Origin: Sphaerulina vaccinii
Taxonomy: Eukaryota > Ascomycota > Dothideomycetes > Mycosphaerellales > Mycosphaerellaceae
Assembly: GCA_022570795.1 (NCBI GenBank)
Contig: JAKUDP010000003.1
Coordinates: 992,001-1,056,000, forward strand
DNA: 64,000 nt
Reading direction: 5' to 3'
This document shows, piece after piece, positions 1 through 11,295 of this stretch (position 1 is the first letter of the stretch; each line of letters starts with the position of its first letter). The notes beneath the pieces were generated by a model that was not told where the DNA came from, did no database searches, and was given only the letters and a program-made list of their open reading frames with translations. The position numbers and the translations under genes are program-made.

Positions 1-486
1 GAAGTGCAAGCGATCAAGAGTGGGATCAGTGAGAGGAAGGAGGAGGTGAAGGGGTTGCTGGAGGAGAAGAAGAGGATCAGGAGAGAGGTCGTGGTGGGAC
101 GATTGTTGTTGGAGGTTGGAGAGCGGGTATCTGAGCTCGAATCAAGTCTCGGGATCAACGCTGATGCTGAAGACGAAGAGGAGCTTGATGAAGACGAGGA
201 TGATGAAGATAGTGATGGGAACCCACAATTGAGGAGACTGCAGAGACATGCTGAGCAGTTTCTCATGGTGACCAGGTTGATTGAGAGGATTGGACCGGAG
301 CATCCCTTCCTTGTTGCGCAGAAAGGGAGATTGGACGAGATCAAGAAGACTCTATTACTGGATCTTGCGACTATGTTACGTCAAGCAAAGACGGAGAAGT
401 CATCGCAAAGCGTACTCGCTGTGATGAAGCTATATTCTGATCTGGGCGCAGAGGCGGACAGTGTGAAGGTGCTAAAGGCTGGTTGA
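1..486 (+). CDS. COG2: Conserved oligomeric Golgi complex subunit 2 (fungal short form), 3' part
   Basis: The frame is open from the first base, so the 5' end lies outside the window; the visible part is about 161 residues. COG2 is a subunit of the COG tether that captures retrograde vesicles at the Golgi. A basic, Lys/Glu-rich helical stretch (coiled-coil-like) comes first, then a very acidic linker rich in Asp/Glu, then a helical block containing EHPFLVAQKGRL and a TLLLDLATMLRQAK motif. This order matches the C-terminal half of the short fungal COG2 proteins, which end soon after this block as this one does. The family call rests on recognising this pattern, not on an alignment. The stop is TGA at 484-486. 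Confidence 0.72.
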   Translation, partial: EVQAIKSGISERKEEVKGLLEEKKRIRREVVVGRLLLEVGERVSELESSLGINADAEDEEELDEDEDDEDSDGNPQLRRLQRHAEQFLMVTRLIERIGPEHPFLVAQKGRLDEIKKTLLLDLATMLRQAKTEKSSQSVLAVMKLYSDLGAEADSVKVLKAG

Positions 487-1139
487 AGTGGCGACCTCAA
501 GATTACATGAATTAGACGAATAGACGACTTGCCATGATGCAACGAGTCCCAAGCCACAAGACGTACACACATAAGGAACGATGAGTAGCGCACGGTGTAT
601 GGTCTTCTACTGGAAGGTTGAGCTACTCGATAGCTCTTCCCGCAAGATGCCTATCGTGGTGTGTTCAGGACCCATCACGCATGTTACGAAGACTTGAGAG
701 ACATTCAATGCATCAAGGGCAATAGCAGAGACAGAAGCAGTACAACGAGCCCTTGACTGCGGCTTTGTGGATGTTGAGGCTGTGAAGAGCAGGAGCTCGA
801 GAAGTGCGACACGTCCAACAGAGGTTGTCTCATGGTTCTCATGCTGGTCTTGGGTATGCTCGTGATCCGGGATTTCATGTGCTTCACCGAATGCTGCATG
901 TCTTGGTTCGCGTCGCTCGCTCAGGTGTCAAGTTCTGGCGTTACTTCCTCGCAGACGACCACATAAGCGTAGCTGATCTTCTCGGTACACTCGCCATATC
1001 ACAGCTTCTCACGACAAAACTTACAACCGAACATACGCCCTACAGTAAGCGAGCATACTCCACAAGATCGCATACTCCCTCATCTTGTCCTCTACAAGAT
1101 CGCATACTCCCTCATCTTGTCCTCTACAAGATCAGAAAG
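487..1139. other. Intergenic region, COG2 to GTPase-like gene
   Basis: Short open frames here have no recognisable protein features. The upstream part of the frame that continues into the GTPase-like gene (804-1139) includes the tandem repeat at 1062-1134 and reads as low-quality protein, so I treat it as 5' flank. Nothing else is supported. Confidence 0.5.
1062..1134. repeat. 32-bp tandem direct repeat
   Basis: A 32-bp unit starting ACAAGATCGCATACTCC occurs at 1062-1093 and is repeated without change at 1094-1125, followed by the first 8 bases of a third copy. The period is not a multiple of three, so this is unlikely to be coding. It ends just before the chosen ATG (1140) of the GTPase-like gene and so lies in its presumed promoter or 5' UTR. 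Confidence 0.9.
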
Positions 1140-3326
1140 ATGCAGCATAACGAGGACGAAGCGCAGACCAAGACTGCCGTTCGCAACTCTCTCTACTACC
1201 AAGGCGCGCCGGGTGCCTTCCCACTTGACCAGGACCCTGGTATTGCTTCCCTGGCCGTCGATGACAACGCTTCGCCACTCGCACCAGACTCTCCCACGAC
1301 TGCCGACATCAATGTTCCCTTACTGCAACTCGGCGGCTTGCCGGAGCTCAACATCCTCGTTCTTGGCGAAACTGGCGTTGGCAAGTCGACTTTCATCAAT
1401 GCTTTCGTGAACTACGTCAGCTTCGACTCTCTCGACGACGCCATGACAGATGGTGATCTGCAATGTGTCATACCCAGCTCCTTCACGTGGCAAAGCCTCG
1501 AAGGCGATGACTACGTCGCCAAGCACATCAACGTTCTACCCAACACTGAGGGTCCCAGCGATCAACAAGCTCTTGTCGACGAGAAAGACGGCACGACTGG
1601 CCAGTCCGCCACTCAAGCTACTAAGACCTACACTATCCAGGTCGGCGCCTCACGGATCAACCTGATCGACACTCCAGGTATCGGCGACACACGTGGAAGT
1701 GGTCAAAACAAGAAGAACATGGATGGCATCTTGGCTAAGCTTCGAACTTTCAAGGGACTCCACGGCATTCTTATTCTACTCAAGCCTAAAAATGCGCGAC
1801 TTACTGTTATGTTCAAGTTCTGCCTCAAGGAGCTCCTCAGTCACCTTCATCGTGACGCAGCCAAGAACATTGTATTCGGCTTCACCAATGCCCGCAACAC
1901 CTCATTCCGTCCGGGCAAGACCTACAGCACTCTCAAGAGCATGCTCGAGGACGACAAGTCTGTTGGCATCCAGATAGGCCGTGCCATCACATACTGCTTC
2001 GATTCTGAGAGCTTCCGCTGTCTAGCTGCGCACAAGAACGGCATCAACATCAATGACTTGGGCGACGTCTAAGACTACAAGTTGAGCTGGCAGAAGTCAG
2101 CAGACGAGGTGCGCCGTATGGTACAGCACCTTCTGCCATCGATCATAGCGCCGCACTGCACATCCGAGACTGTCGACCTGCACGCAACTCGTCAAATGGT
2201 CAAGACTTTGACCAAGCCTATGGCAGACATCACGCAGACGATCAACAACAACATCGCCTTGCAGAAAGACGAGCAAGCAGACGTCACCGATGCGATTGCT
2301 AGAGGCGAGGTACTGGAATCAGCTTTGCATCTCAACAAAGTTGTGTACGAGCTGCGGCAACTTGATCGACCACGCACAGTGTGTTCTGACAAGGCATGCG
2401 TGGAGTTCAAAGACGACAAGAAGCATCACAAGAGTCTTTGCCACAATCCATGCTACCTCAACAACGTCGAGGTTGACAAGATTCAGTGCCCGGAGCTGAT
2501 AAACTGCGCGGCTTTTGGAGGGTCACAGGTCTGCAACCACTGCGGCCATTCTTGGCAGCTGCATCTTCACATTATGTGGGAGCCTATCGAGACCACCATC
2601 CAGGTCGAGGATGAGATGGTCCAGCAGCGCATTGGCGAGAACGCAACACACATCGAGGTCATGGAGACTGCACTTCATAGTCGACAGCAACTCATCAAGA
2701 AGTATGAACGAGAGCGACACACCCTCCAGAAGGCAGCTGGTCAATTTGCCGTTTTCCTCAAGAACAGCTCGATCAAGCCTTACAACGACTCGACGCTTGA
2801 GTACCTCGACCACCTCATCGAAGAAGAGCAGGGCAAAGTGCAAGCTTGAGGGTCTCGCAAGCGACTTGATGACTTCAATGCCGAGCGGAGACAGCACTTA
2901 GCCTGGACCCACACGCTCATGGAGTACTTCAAGGCAGGCGAGAATAACAAACTTCTCGATCAGGACGGGATCAACAACCTTGTGAAGAAACTTTTCGCTC
3001 TGGAGTTGAGTGGCGACGACCTTCGTAACGCAGCAAACCAGCTTGAGCACATACAGAAGACTACTGCGGAGCAAGCCAAAGCTAGTGCGGTGCACGCATC
3101 TTTCAAGCCACGACAGAACAGGACACGCCGTGCTCTCCCACTGGATGGCCAACGCAAGGCTACTGCGAATCAGAATGGTGTTGGCTTCCACGAGAAGCTG
3201 GCATCTCAGCAGAGGGAGCAGCAGCCACCGGAGCAGTTTGTAGCGGGTTGGCAGCAGGTCCGAGGTCGTAAGAAGGGCCGCTTTACAAGCATGAAAGACT
3301 TTGTGTGGAGGGCCGTTGGATACTGA
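1140..3326 (+). pseudogene. Large fungal GTPase-like protein with Cys/His-rich domain, two in-frame stops
   Basis: One reading frame runs for about 729 codons from the ATG at 1140, broken only by TAA at 2070-2072 and TGA at 2847-2849. The first segment carries a P-loop (GETGVGKST, residues about 76-84), a switch motif LIDTPGIGDTRG and a weak G4-like FTNAR, resembling AIG1/septin-type GTPases. The second segment has a Cys/His-rich block: CSDKAC, then CHNPCYL, CPEL, and CNHCGHSW. This is typical of a fungal G-domain family of unknown function. The third segment (2850-3326) is charged and helical, ending in RGRKKGRF. Because the frame is kept across both stops, they look like point lesions rather than introns. 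Both could arise by C-to-T transition (CAA to TAA, CGA to TGA). Alternatively the first 310 codons make a truncated GTPase. The function is unknown. Confidence 0.68.
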
Positions 3327-3751
3327 GTGGCGGGAATGTATGACATGCTGATCGGAGAAGGAAGATGGAGCACGATGGGAAGCCACCAAAGCTTGGACGT
3401 GACTGTGTCGAGCGAAGACCTGGAAGACACGATAGACAACAGAACTAGTAGAGTTACCGAAGCATGAATACAAAGCATCATTCTATCATATCGACGTCTA
3501 TAAAAACATATGTACAGCCCACCTTCCACCTTACAATGCAATGCAATGCACTTCGCTCTTGCTTCTCGACTGACTGCACTCGATACTGTATCAAAACAAT
3601 GGACGCCTCTTTACCCAATGCTGATGGGACCGATCTTGATCAAAGGCTCATCATCCTTCTCGTATGCTTTCGCGGTAGTCGTAGTCGTAGTGTTGACAAC
3701 ACTATGCCACCAAATCAGGAACGCCTTGAATCCTCATCGATGTGCATGCAC

Positions 3752-4673
3752 CTACGCATTAACCTCATGAAGCCAGATCTCATTCGTCGGTCTCGCAGCA
3801 AAAGTGCTGACACCAAGCAAATTCGCGAGCTGAGTATCCGAAAGATACAAAATATCCTTGCTTACAAACCATCGCAGACCTTCAGTGCAGGGAGGCGTAG
3901 TAAGAGAACCCTTGTAAGTGTAGAAATTCTTGTAATCGCCAGATTCCTTAACAGCGAGGTTCAAATCGAGATGGATTTCGCCGATAGTTTGGTTGTCGAA
4001 GATAGTCGGCAACTCCAGACCTTCAAGCTGCTTATAAAAAGCCGACTCCTTAGTCGTAGTCGTGTTATCAGCACGATCGATCAAGAATCCCACAACGGCA
4101 CGTGGCTTATTCTTCTCGTCGTAGTGCACGAAATGGAGTTCTGCTTTTGGTCGATGGCCGTCTACGGTGTGTTCGGCTGGTGCGTGTGTGTGCCATGAAC
4201 GAAAGTATGCGGTTTCTTTCTCGCCGTCGTGGCTGAATTCTATGGAAGCTTCTGTTGTGTTGTCATCTGCGACTTTGCCTAGGACGAATTGTGGGCCGAA
4301 GTCCCAGTTGTTGAGTGGTCCGGATACGTTTGTTGGGTAGTTGAATTTTGGTGGGGAGCTTGATGCAAGGCCGTGAGCTGATGTGAAAGCTACTGGAGAT
4401 TGTTGTGTACCCGCGAAGCAGGCGCCCCAGGCTGGGAGGTGATTAGTGGATGCTGATATAGATGTTCGATCAGGTATGCTTACCCTCATTCTGTGTATTC
4501 CACTCTTCGGACTGATCGAAAGTCCAACCCCTGGTGTCTTCGACGACATTGGCAATGTGTTGGCGCTTGTAGATGTGTGCTGGGTGATGACCATCACGCT
4601 TGTACACCTCTGGTGCACATGCGGATGCAAGGGCTGAGATGGCCACAAGGCCGAATGCTTGCTGAGTAAACAT
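3752..4673 (-). CDS. Secreted alpha-carbonic anhydrase
   Basis: Two exons (4673-4484 and 4431-3752) joined across a 52-bp GTAAGC...CAG intron give 289 residues. The enzyme interconverts CO2 and bicarbonate using zinc. An N-terminal signal peptide (MFTQQAFGLVAISALASACA) is followed by two KR sites (YKR, then IYKRQ) that look like Kex2-type processing sites. The alpha-class zinc site is visible as WHTHAPAEH (two His) and AELHFVHYD (third His). The C-terminal SLTTPPCTEGLRWFV motif is the family signature around the substrate pocket. Several N-glycosylation sequons fit an extracellular protein. The start is chosen because it directly precedes the signal peptide; upstream in-frame codons look like 5' leader. 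The opposite strand carries a long open frame that is a shadow. Confidence 0.95.
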
Positions 4674-6771
4674 TGTTATGCTGTTTGGAAGCGCGTGACT
4701 AGATGCTGAAGTCTGAAGCTTGCTGCTGCTGAAGTGTAGAAGACTGATGTGCTGATCTGTAGGAGATGTTGCGACTACCACCTGGACTTATACCATTTTC
4801 TCTACTTCGCAATCCGACGACTTCAGGCCGAGCTGCGTGTATGCGACCATCTTGCCCAGGCACTCCGTCGATGGCCAAGTGGTACTACGAAGTGAAGTCG
4901 AAGCACGAGCACATTCAGACACTGCGCCCAGAGATCTCCGACCAGGGGTGATCGGATGCCGTCAATGCCTGGTTCTTCAGCGAGGAACGGAATTGCCTCG
5001 CCCTACATGAGTAAGGTGATGGTCTATCGATCTGGAATGTTGTTTTATTCGCAGGTGTTCGCCATCTCGATTTTGGATGTTCTTCTTGTTTGGCCATTAA
5101 AGTTGCTGTTCAGAGCGTCTTGGAGATGCGACATCGCTTGCATTTTGTCTCAATCGTATAGTCGCGTGCGGCCTGCTTGGGATTGCGCGCCCGCGTGCTC
5201 GTCTTCAGCCGCCGTCCAGTCGCTGTCGTTGCCGGTATGCTTTCACAGTAAAAGCGACATTGTGCCGTGACGCTACAACCCCCGGCAGATACAGAGTCTT
5301 TGCACCTCGGAATTGGATTCTTAGATTCCAGCGGACACTAAAACCCATGCAAGTCGTCTGTGTGGGCGATTCTATTGGCCGCAAACCTGGACTTTCTCAG
5401 ATGCCAGCTAGTGCAATCCAACTCCGACTTGTTAAGACGCTGTACTTAGTTATGTCCACCCCTGCAATCTGCTGAACGAGCGCAAAAATTACCGAGCTAA
5501 TGCTAGCTTCTTGCCGACTACACTTCGGCTGCCGACTAGCATTACCAACATACAACGCTGTGTAGATCTGGAATGATGTGACGATACGCCATACATTTCG
5601 AAGTTCGGTGCGGCCGCGGCCGGAGCGTCAAAATTCGCTATGAAGTGTCATCGCATAGCTCCTCGACCGGCAAATATCTTGACAAGACACCATATATCGG
5701 CTGTATCGAAGGGCAGGACCGCCGGTCCGGTATACTTGAGCTGCTACCTGAGAGAAGGCCACCCGAGAAATCGCGAAGAGGCAGCCAAGGCGAACATAGA
5801 CGGAGTGTCTTCGACACTTGGATTCACGCACGAGCGGAAAGCTATTGACTGGCAGTTTGGCATTGACTGGCAGTTTGGCACAGCCATGATCAAGAGCCGG
5901 TGTGGTTTCAGTTGAGACATGCGCTAGAGCGCGAAGTAGTGGCGGCAAAGTCGCCGTATTCATCTAGGAAGCCGCGGCGTCCTTCGGCGATAATAGAATG
6001 CTGCGCAGTAGAGTGGTCCGTCATGTCGGCTCATCTTCTTCTTCGACATCATCGCTTGATTGAGGGGATACCAAGAACTTCGGGACATGAGCAGATGCAC
6101 GTCCAAGACGCGAATGCGTTGGCAGCCTGTGTCAGGCGTACAACTGCTCAATACGTCTAGTGGTGTGGAGGATTCGCTGCAAATGCTTGAGGCCATCAGT
6201 GCAATGCGTAAGAGCCACGTGGGATCCTCTTGCGCAGCATGCAGTAGACATCGCACGAAATGGTTGAGCGAGCCTGAACAGTGAGGATCGTGTTTGCGCA
6301 AGTGCATTGCGCAAACAAGATCTCTTTCAAATCCCGCGCTGGCACCCCACCTCTCCACACGCTCTCGATAGAACTGCTCAGCTTCGAATGCCCACGTAAT
6401 TGTTTTATGATGAAGTAAGCACAGACCCGCGCCTCGTGTCGTCTCCATGGATCGGGGCTCTCTAGATTGACAAGGTGCGGCGCCGGGATATAAGGCTGAA
6501 ACTAGTTCGTCTCAGCCCTATCGACCAGAGTGCACCAAGAAGGTCCAGGGTGTTGGGTGTTCTTGGAGATCCTGAGAATAGGCAGACTTGTGCCGAAAGT
6601 CCTGAACTGCTGAACGAGTGAACGAGATGAGCACATCGCGAAATCGGTGAATGACAAGGTCCCGATCGAGAGAACACTTGCTTTCAGCCCACGTGTTCAA
6701 TTGCTCGTGCAACACCCAAGGTTCATAGGCTCCGATATTGAGTGCAGCTCCTGCGATTGTGCCGAAACTTG
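4674..6771. other. Gene-poor intergenic region
   Basis: About 2.1 kb with only short overlapping open frames and no recognisable motif. It contains an 18-bp perfect tandem duplication (5844-5861 and 5862-5879) and a perfect inverted repeat at 6291-6317 (listed separately). The longest frame, 5960-6448 on the minus strand, has no family features and I do not call it. Confidence 0.5.
6291..6317. repeat. Perfect 11-bp inverted repeat with 5-base spacer
   Basis: The left arm TGTTTGCGCAA (6291-6301) and right arm TTGCGCAAACA (6307-6317) are exact reverse complements around GTGCA. No T-tract follows, so a terminator is not supported. It could be a dyad protein-binding site or chance. Confidence 0.85.
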
Positions 6772-7272
6772 TCAAGGAACAACCTGTATGCCATAGTACA
6801 TTTTGTATGAGAACACCATCCAACGCCCAGTGTCCGGAGTCTGTCGCCAGCATGACAGAATGGTCGCAGCTCGCTCCGAGGCTAGCTTGGATGTTGTGTC
6901 GTAGTAGGAGCTGAGTATTACATGCAATACAACAGTGCCTGTGTGCAAACGCTCGTCGACTATTCCAGATCCGTTAGTGACAACAACGTGTAGACCAGGA
7001 CTCGCATCTGCAACAGCCTTGTAGCCCTCAACAAAGCCTTCCAGACCTATTAAGCGATGTCCGTGAAGATCAGTGTCCAATTCCGGAGCGATACAGTCGA
7101 GGAAAGGACTGGTATAGTCGCGTTCATTCAGAAGGTCGATGATCCGTCGGTTCATGGCCACCAGGAGGTCGGATGTTTCTGGCGTTACGATGAACTGGGC
7201 CCCGGAGCCATGGCGCTGCGATATTGTAGGCGCGTGTGGTGCGCTTGAAGTCGTGCGATGTTCGGGCTCCAT
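6772..7272 (-). CDS. SnoaL/NTF2-like hypothetical protein
   Basis: A single-exon frame of 166 residues. After a short Ser/His-rich leader, the protein has the layout of small SnoaL/NTF2-fold proteins: a helix with MNRRIIDLLNERDY, an acidic loop, a GLEGFVEGYKAV helix, then alternating beta segments with LHVVVTNGSGIV and a final WMVFSYKMYYG strand. Members act as small cyclases, isomerases or just ligand-binding proteins, and the substrate cannot be inferred. It is divergently oriented from the transcription-factor-like gene starting at 7493, about 220 bp away, so they may share a promoter. The fold call is from pattern only. Confidence 0.55.
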   Translation of the reverse strand: MEPEHRTTSSAPHAPTISQRHGSGAQFIVTPETSDLLVAMNRRIIDLLNERDYTSPFLDCIAPELDTDLHGHRLIGLEGFVEGYKAVADASPGLHVVVTNGSGIVDERLHTGTVVLHVILSSYYDTTSKLASERAATILSCWRQTPDTGRWMVFSYKMYYGIQVVP

Positions 7273-7492
7273 GACGAGACTAGGCTGGCGAAGCAGTCCG
7301 TGCAGCGCAGTTCACCTTGCAGCTCCGTTCAAGGGGTTTCGAGCCCGGCCTCACAACGCAGCTGCTGATTGATGAGTCGCCTCTGAGTGATGTTTCGATC
7401 AACACAGAGGCGCAAAATTAGAAAGCAGGATCAAAGTGAAGTGCTGAATCCATTACATAAGCTCTGCGTTTGAGCTGATCGACAAACGATGC

Positions 7493-8392
7493 ATGCGAAG
7501 GATCCTGACCCTAGCTTCGTCCGAGGCGTTGAGGGCTGCAACTCTCAGCTGCGGACACTTCACCTTCCAATCCAGCTCGACGAGGCAAGCAGAAGAAGAC
7601 CACTATTCCAAAGACTGGCAAGCTCGTAGAGACATGCCTTATGTCGTGGTCATGGACGCAGTGGATGAATCAGAGCTCGGGCCTGAATCCAGGTGGAGAG
7701 CAATAGCCACAAGCAATCGTACCAATGGCCAGAACAAGTACGTCTCTCCTTCTGGAAAGGTCTCTGTGGCAATCAGAAGTCCGAATCTATGGAGAATGCA
7801 GTTACGTGCCGAATCGTACGATCTGTGGTCCCCGACGGTCGATGTAGCAGATATCGAACCTGCTTTCGGCTTCATGATGAGGATGATGCCTAGATCTCCT
7901 GCGTTAGCAGCAGCTTCTGATGCATCTTTCCTGCTGAATCTAGGTCAACACTTCAAAGATCAGCGACTGCACAACCTGGGAAGAAAGTATCACGGATATG
8001 CGCTGTATCTCCTTCGCTGCGAATTGGAGCGACCTGTCGATCGACGAAATAGAGCTCTCATCGCCACCATCAACGTGTTGCAAGTGGACGACTCTCTGAC
8101 TTCGATGTCTATTGCAGGCGACAGTGTAGCGGCACATTCCAAGGGACTCACAAGCCTCTTGGAGAATGCGCTTCAGTATGAGTCCGATTGTGACACTGAC
8201 GATGGGTATGAGCATATGCTCAGCGCCAACTTTCATCTCTTCCATTTCTGGGCAGGCCTTCGAAGCTGCACTCCCATTCGATGCTTTCCAAGCAACTCCG
8301 CCACAATGCTTACTGCCATCGCGGAGCAGATCCCTGGAGTTCTCGCCATGGTTGGGCAGTCTTCGTGGTGGCTGTGGCGAGTCGCCTCATAG
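7493..8392 (+). CDS. Fungal transcription-factor-domain protein, probably truncated by a frame change
   Basis: The frame encodes 299 residues without a Zn2Cys6 cluster. The middle part (about residues 120-220) reads like the helical fungal transcription-factor domain: an SPALAAASDASFLLNLGQ segment, then YHGYALYLLRCELER, then an ALIATINVLQVDDSLTS segment. Near 8252 the +2 frame degrades to an unrelated tail, while the +3 frame picks up helical sequence of the same character (QAFEAALPFDAFQ, then HRAAILCELSRLEMEL) that continues to about 8440. This suggests a frameshift or an unrecognised splice. The DNA-binding part is missing or lies in an exon I could not find. It sits about 460 bp upstream of the P450 reductase, in the same direction. 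It may be a decayed regulator of that module. Confidence 0.4.
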   Translation: MRRILTLASSEALRAATLSCGHFTFQSSSTRQAEEDHYSKDWQARRDMPYVVVMDAVDESELGPESRWRAIATSNRTNGQNKYVSPSGKVSVAIRSPNLWRMQLRAESYDLWSPTVDVADIEPAFGFMMRMMPRSPALAAASDASFLLNLGQHFKDQRLHNLGRKYHGYALYLLRCELERPVDRRNRALIATINVLQVDDSLTSMSIAGDSVAAHSKGLTSLLENALQYESDCDTDDGYEHMLSANFHLFHFWAGLRSCTPIRCFPSNSATMLTAIAEQIPGVLAMVGQSSWWLWRVAS

Positions 8393-8853
8393 AGCGGCGA
8401 TCCTGTGCGAGCTCTCCAGGCTCGAAATGGAGCTCCAAAGCAGACGCGTTCAATGTTGCAGAACCAAAGTATGGCCGAAAAATATCGCCGGCTCTTTCTT
8501 GTTTTGTCATCACGGGCAAGTCGTTCCTGCCCAAAACATCTTCCCTCTCGAACCTCAATTCCATCTCCAAGACCATACTCACACGGCAGATGGACCTCTC
8601 CACGATCGTGGAGCATGCACATTACCCGGAGAAGATGCAGATCTGGGCCGTCCGTCGCCTATGCCACTCTCATGAGCTGTGAACGGCAATGCTCACATAT
8701 GGCAAGATACGCCTCGTGTAAACTTGCCTCAATCAAGGGTGCAATATGGCTATGCTGAAGACCATATACATACAGCATATCTCCTCTCGACAATGAAGTT
8801 GACTGATCTACTTCATAGCTCGATAAGCTCCTCGTCTCCTCACCCTGGCAATC

Positions 8854-10973
8854 ATGGAAGTACCACACCTACAGCCACTCGGCCTCATCGAACTCGAAAA
8901 GGCATTTCGTGCCATACCTCAACATATTGGCCTTGATGATGTGGTTGCGCTTGCAGCACTTGCAGCTGCGATATCACTCTATTTCTGGCTAATCAGAGAG
9001 CGACCTGACCCTTATCTCTACAAGCTGTATGAGAGGCCTCAAGAGCACATGTCCAAGAGCGGCTCCAAAGCCACGACAGACATAGCAGAGAAGCTTGGTC
9101 AGATTGTGAGTGCAGAGTACGGTATGCCATCGAGCCAAGCTAATTGAGACAGGGCGCTGAGGTTGTCATATTCTGGGGCTCGCAGTCTGGAACAGCAGAA
9201 CGCATGGCTAATCGCCTTGCCAAGGAGATCATGCAGAGATTCGGCAAGAAGGCTCTCGCAGCTGATGCATCAGACTACGAGCCTGCATCCATCAGCAAGC
9301 TGACTGACTCTCAACTGGCCCTCTTCATCGTCTCGACTTTTGGCGAGGGTGATCCAAGCGACAACATCCACGACCTCTGGACCTGGCTTGATACTGCCAA
9401 AGGAGAGCCTGCCAAAAACTTGAAGTACGCTGCTCTTGGTCTTGGTAATAGCAATTACAAGTACTTCAATGCTGTAGTGGATGTGGTGGCTGCTAAGCTG
9501 GAAAAGCTTGGTGCTACATGCCTCCTTCCGATCGGCAAGGCAGACGATGCTCAAGGTCAGACCGAAGAGCACTATCTGGAGTGGAAAGCGTCGGTATTTC
9601 AGCTACTGAAGACGCACATGAAGTACGAAGAGCACGATCCTATCTACGAGCCATCGCTCAAGGTCGAGGAGGATCTCAGTCTCGAGCCCATCGACCTGCA
9701 CCATGGCGAGCCGTACGTGCAGAACAAGAGTCGTAAGACTGATCGTCTGGTATCTCCAGTGCACTCTCTCGCTGTGAAGGCGACGCGGGAGTTGTTCCAA
9801 GCTGCCGAGGACCGGAACTGCATTCACATGGAAATCGATCTGCAGGAGTATCCAGGCCTAAAGTACAAGACTGGCGATCACCTCGGAGTATGGGCGAAGA
9901 ACCCTGAAGCAGAAGTGAACGTCCTACTCACCAGTCTCGGGCTGCAGTCTTCGCGGACTAACCCAATCTCGCTCAAGTCGCTCGAAGCGGACACCAGGCT
10001 GAAAGTCCCGACGCCAACTACACTTCAGGCACTCTTCGCCAACTATCTCGAGATCTGCTCCGCTGTCTCCCGAGAGACTGTCGCCTCGCTCATACAGTTT
10101 GCGCCCACCAGTGAAGCCAAGAACTTTCTAAGCCGCATCAGCAGTGACAAGACTGCTTATGATGAGCTTACACAGATCACTTACGTTCATTTTGGACGAC
10201 TTCTGCAACTGGCAGCTCCAGGAGAAGGAGCATGGGAGGGCCTACCTCTGTCTTTCGTTGTTGAGGCTCTTCCAGCAATGCGACCGCGATACTATTCGAT
10301 CTCATCGTCTTCGGTGACACATGCTCGACAGATCGCTATCACTGCTGTCGTATCGGACAAGCGTATGACTGCAGATGCAGTCGTTCCTGGCCTCTGCACA
10401 AATCACCTCCTTGGTGTGCAGCGTTTTCATCTTGGCGATAACTCCGGCGAGACTCGAATCAATGCCCACGTTCGCAAGTCCACCTTCAAGCTACCTGCCC
10501 TGCAATCGCATCCCATCGTTATGGTGGCTGCGGGCACTGGCATCGCGCCCTTTCGCGCGTTCATTCAAGAAAGGGCTCGACTGTCAAAGATGGGTCGCGA
10601 GATCGGCCGAACGCTACTCTTCTTTGGCTGCAGGAACGAAGCAGAAGACTACCTTTATCGAGACGAACTTCGCGAGTGGGAGAATACTCCCGAGCTCAAG
10701 CTGAGCGTTATCACCGCCTTCTCTCGACCTGCTTCAGGCAAGAAGGTGTATGTGCAAGATCGTGTTCAGGAACATGCCGCAGAAGTTTGCAATCTTGTCG
10801 AAGACAAGGAGGCCAACTTCTATATCTGCGGTTCTGCAGCAATGGCAAGGGACGTCTCGAAAGTGCTTGGCCAAGAACTACAAGCAAGGGAGAGTTGGTC
10901 TGAAGATCAGTTGAGGTCTTTCGCGGAGAAGCAGAAGCGTATCAAACGCTGGCAACAGGACGTATGGGGCTGA
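8854..10973 (+). CDS. NADPH-cytochrome P450 reductase (diflavin reductase)
   Basis: Exons 8854-9105 and 9153-10973, separated by a 47-bp GTGAGT...CAG phase-0 intron, give 690 residues. The enzyme passes electrons from NADPH through FAD and FMN to microsomal P450s. An N-terminal membrane helix (about residues 30-48) is followed by the FMN flavodoxin domain with GSQSGTAERMANRLAKE and FGEGDPSDN and LGLGNSNYKYFN. Next come the FAD domain with RPRYYSISSSS and a GLCTNHLL segment, and the NADPH domain with AAGTGIAPFRAFIQER, LFFGCR and YICGSAAMARDV. The protein ends in a Trp-Gly (VWG), matching the usual aromatic Trp near the reductase C-terminus. The FMN-site wording (FWGSQSGTAE) differs from the housekeeping fungal enzymes I recall (FYGSQTGTAE). 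With a P450 nearby at 15.4-17.0 kb, this may be a second, pathway-dedicated reductase; that is an inference. Confidence 0.95.
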
Positions 10974-11295
10974 ATGCAGCGAGCCAGACTGTTCGTAGTG
11001 TTGGATTCAATGACTTCTTCCACAAGTCTCAAGCCAAATTCGGTACGTCTCGGTGCGAGATATTCACGAGACTTCCATCTGCCGAGCTGCCGGTCATGGT
11101 CCCTCATGGTCCCTCGTGGTCCCTCCCGCCAAGACCTGTCCGGCTAAAAGCACGCAGTTCCACCAAAGAGAAGAGGAGCGTAAACACTCCTTCACGAGGT
11201 GGAGCCGCCAACATGGTTGTACTTGAGCACGCAGCACGGCAATATAGTGCTGACAGACGCAATATTCTGCTGATTGTTCAGCAGCGTCCATCAAA

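Noticed and set aside
2070..2849. Programmed stop-codon readthrough in the GTPase-like gene
   Set aside because: Neither stop is followed by a known fungal readthrough context (for example TGA CTA); point lesions are simpler.
3464..4198. Long plus-strand frame opposite the carbonic anhydrase
   Set aside because: Antisense shadow of a well-supported gene.
5960..6448. 162-residue minus-strand open frame
   Set aside because: No domain, biased toward unlikely residue runs, and it contains the perfect 11-bp dyad; no support for coding.
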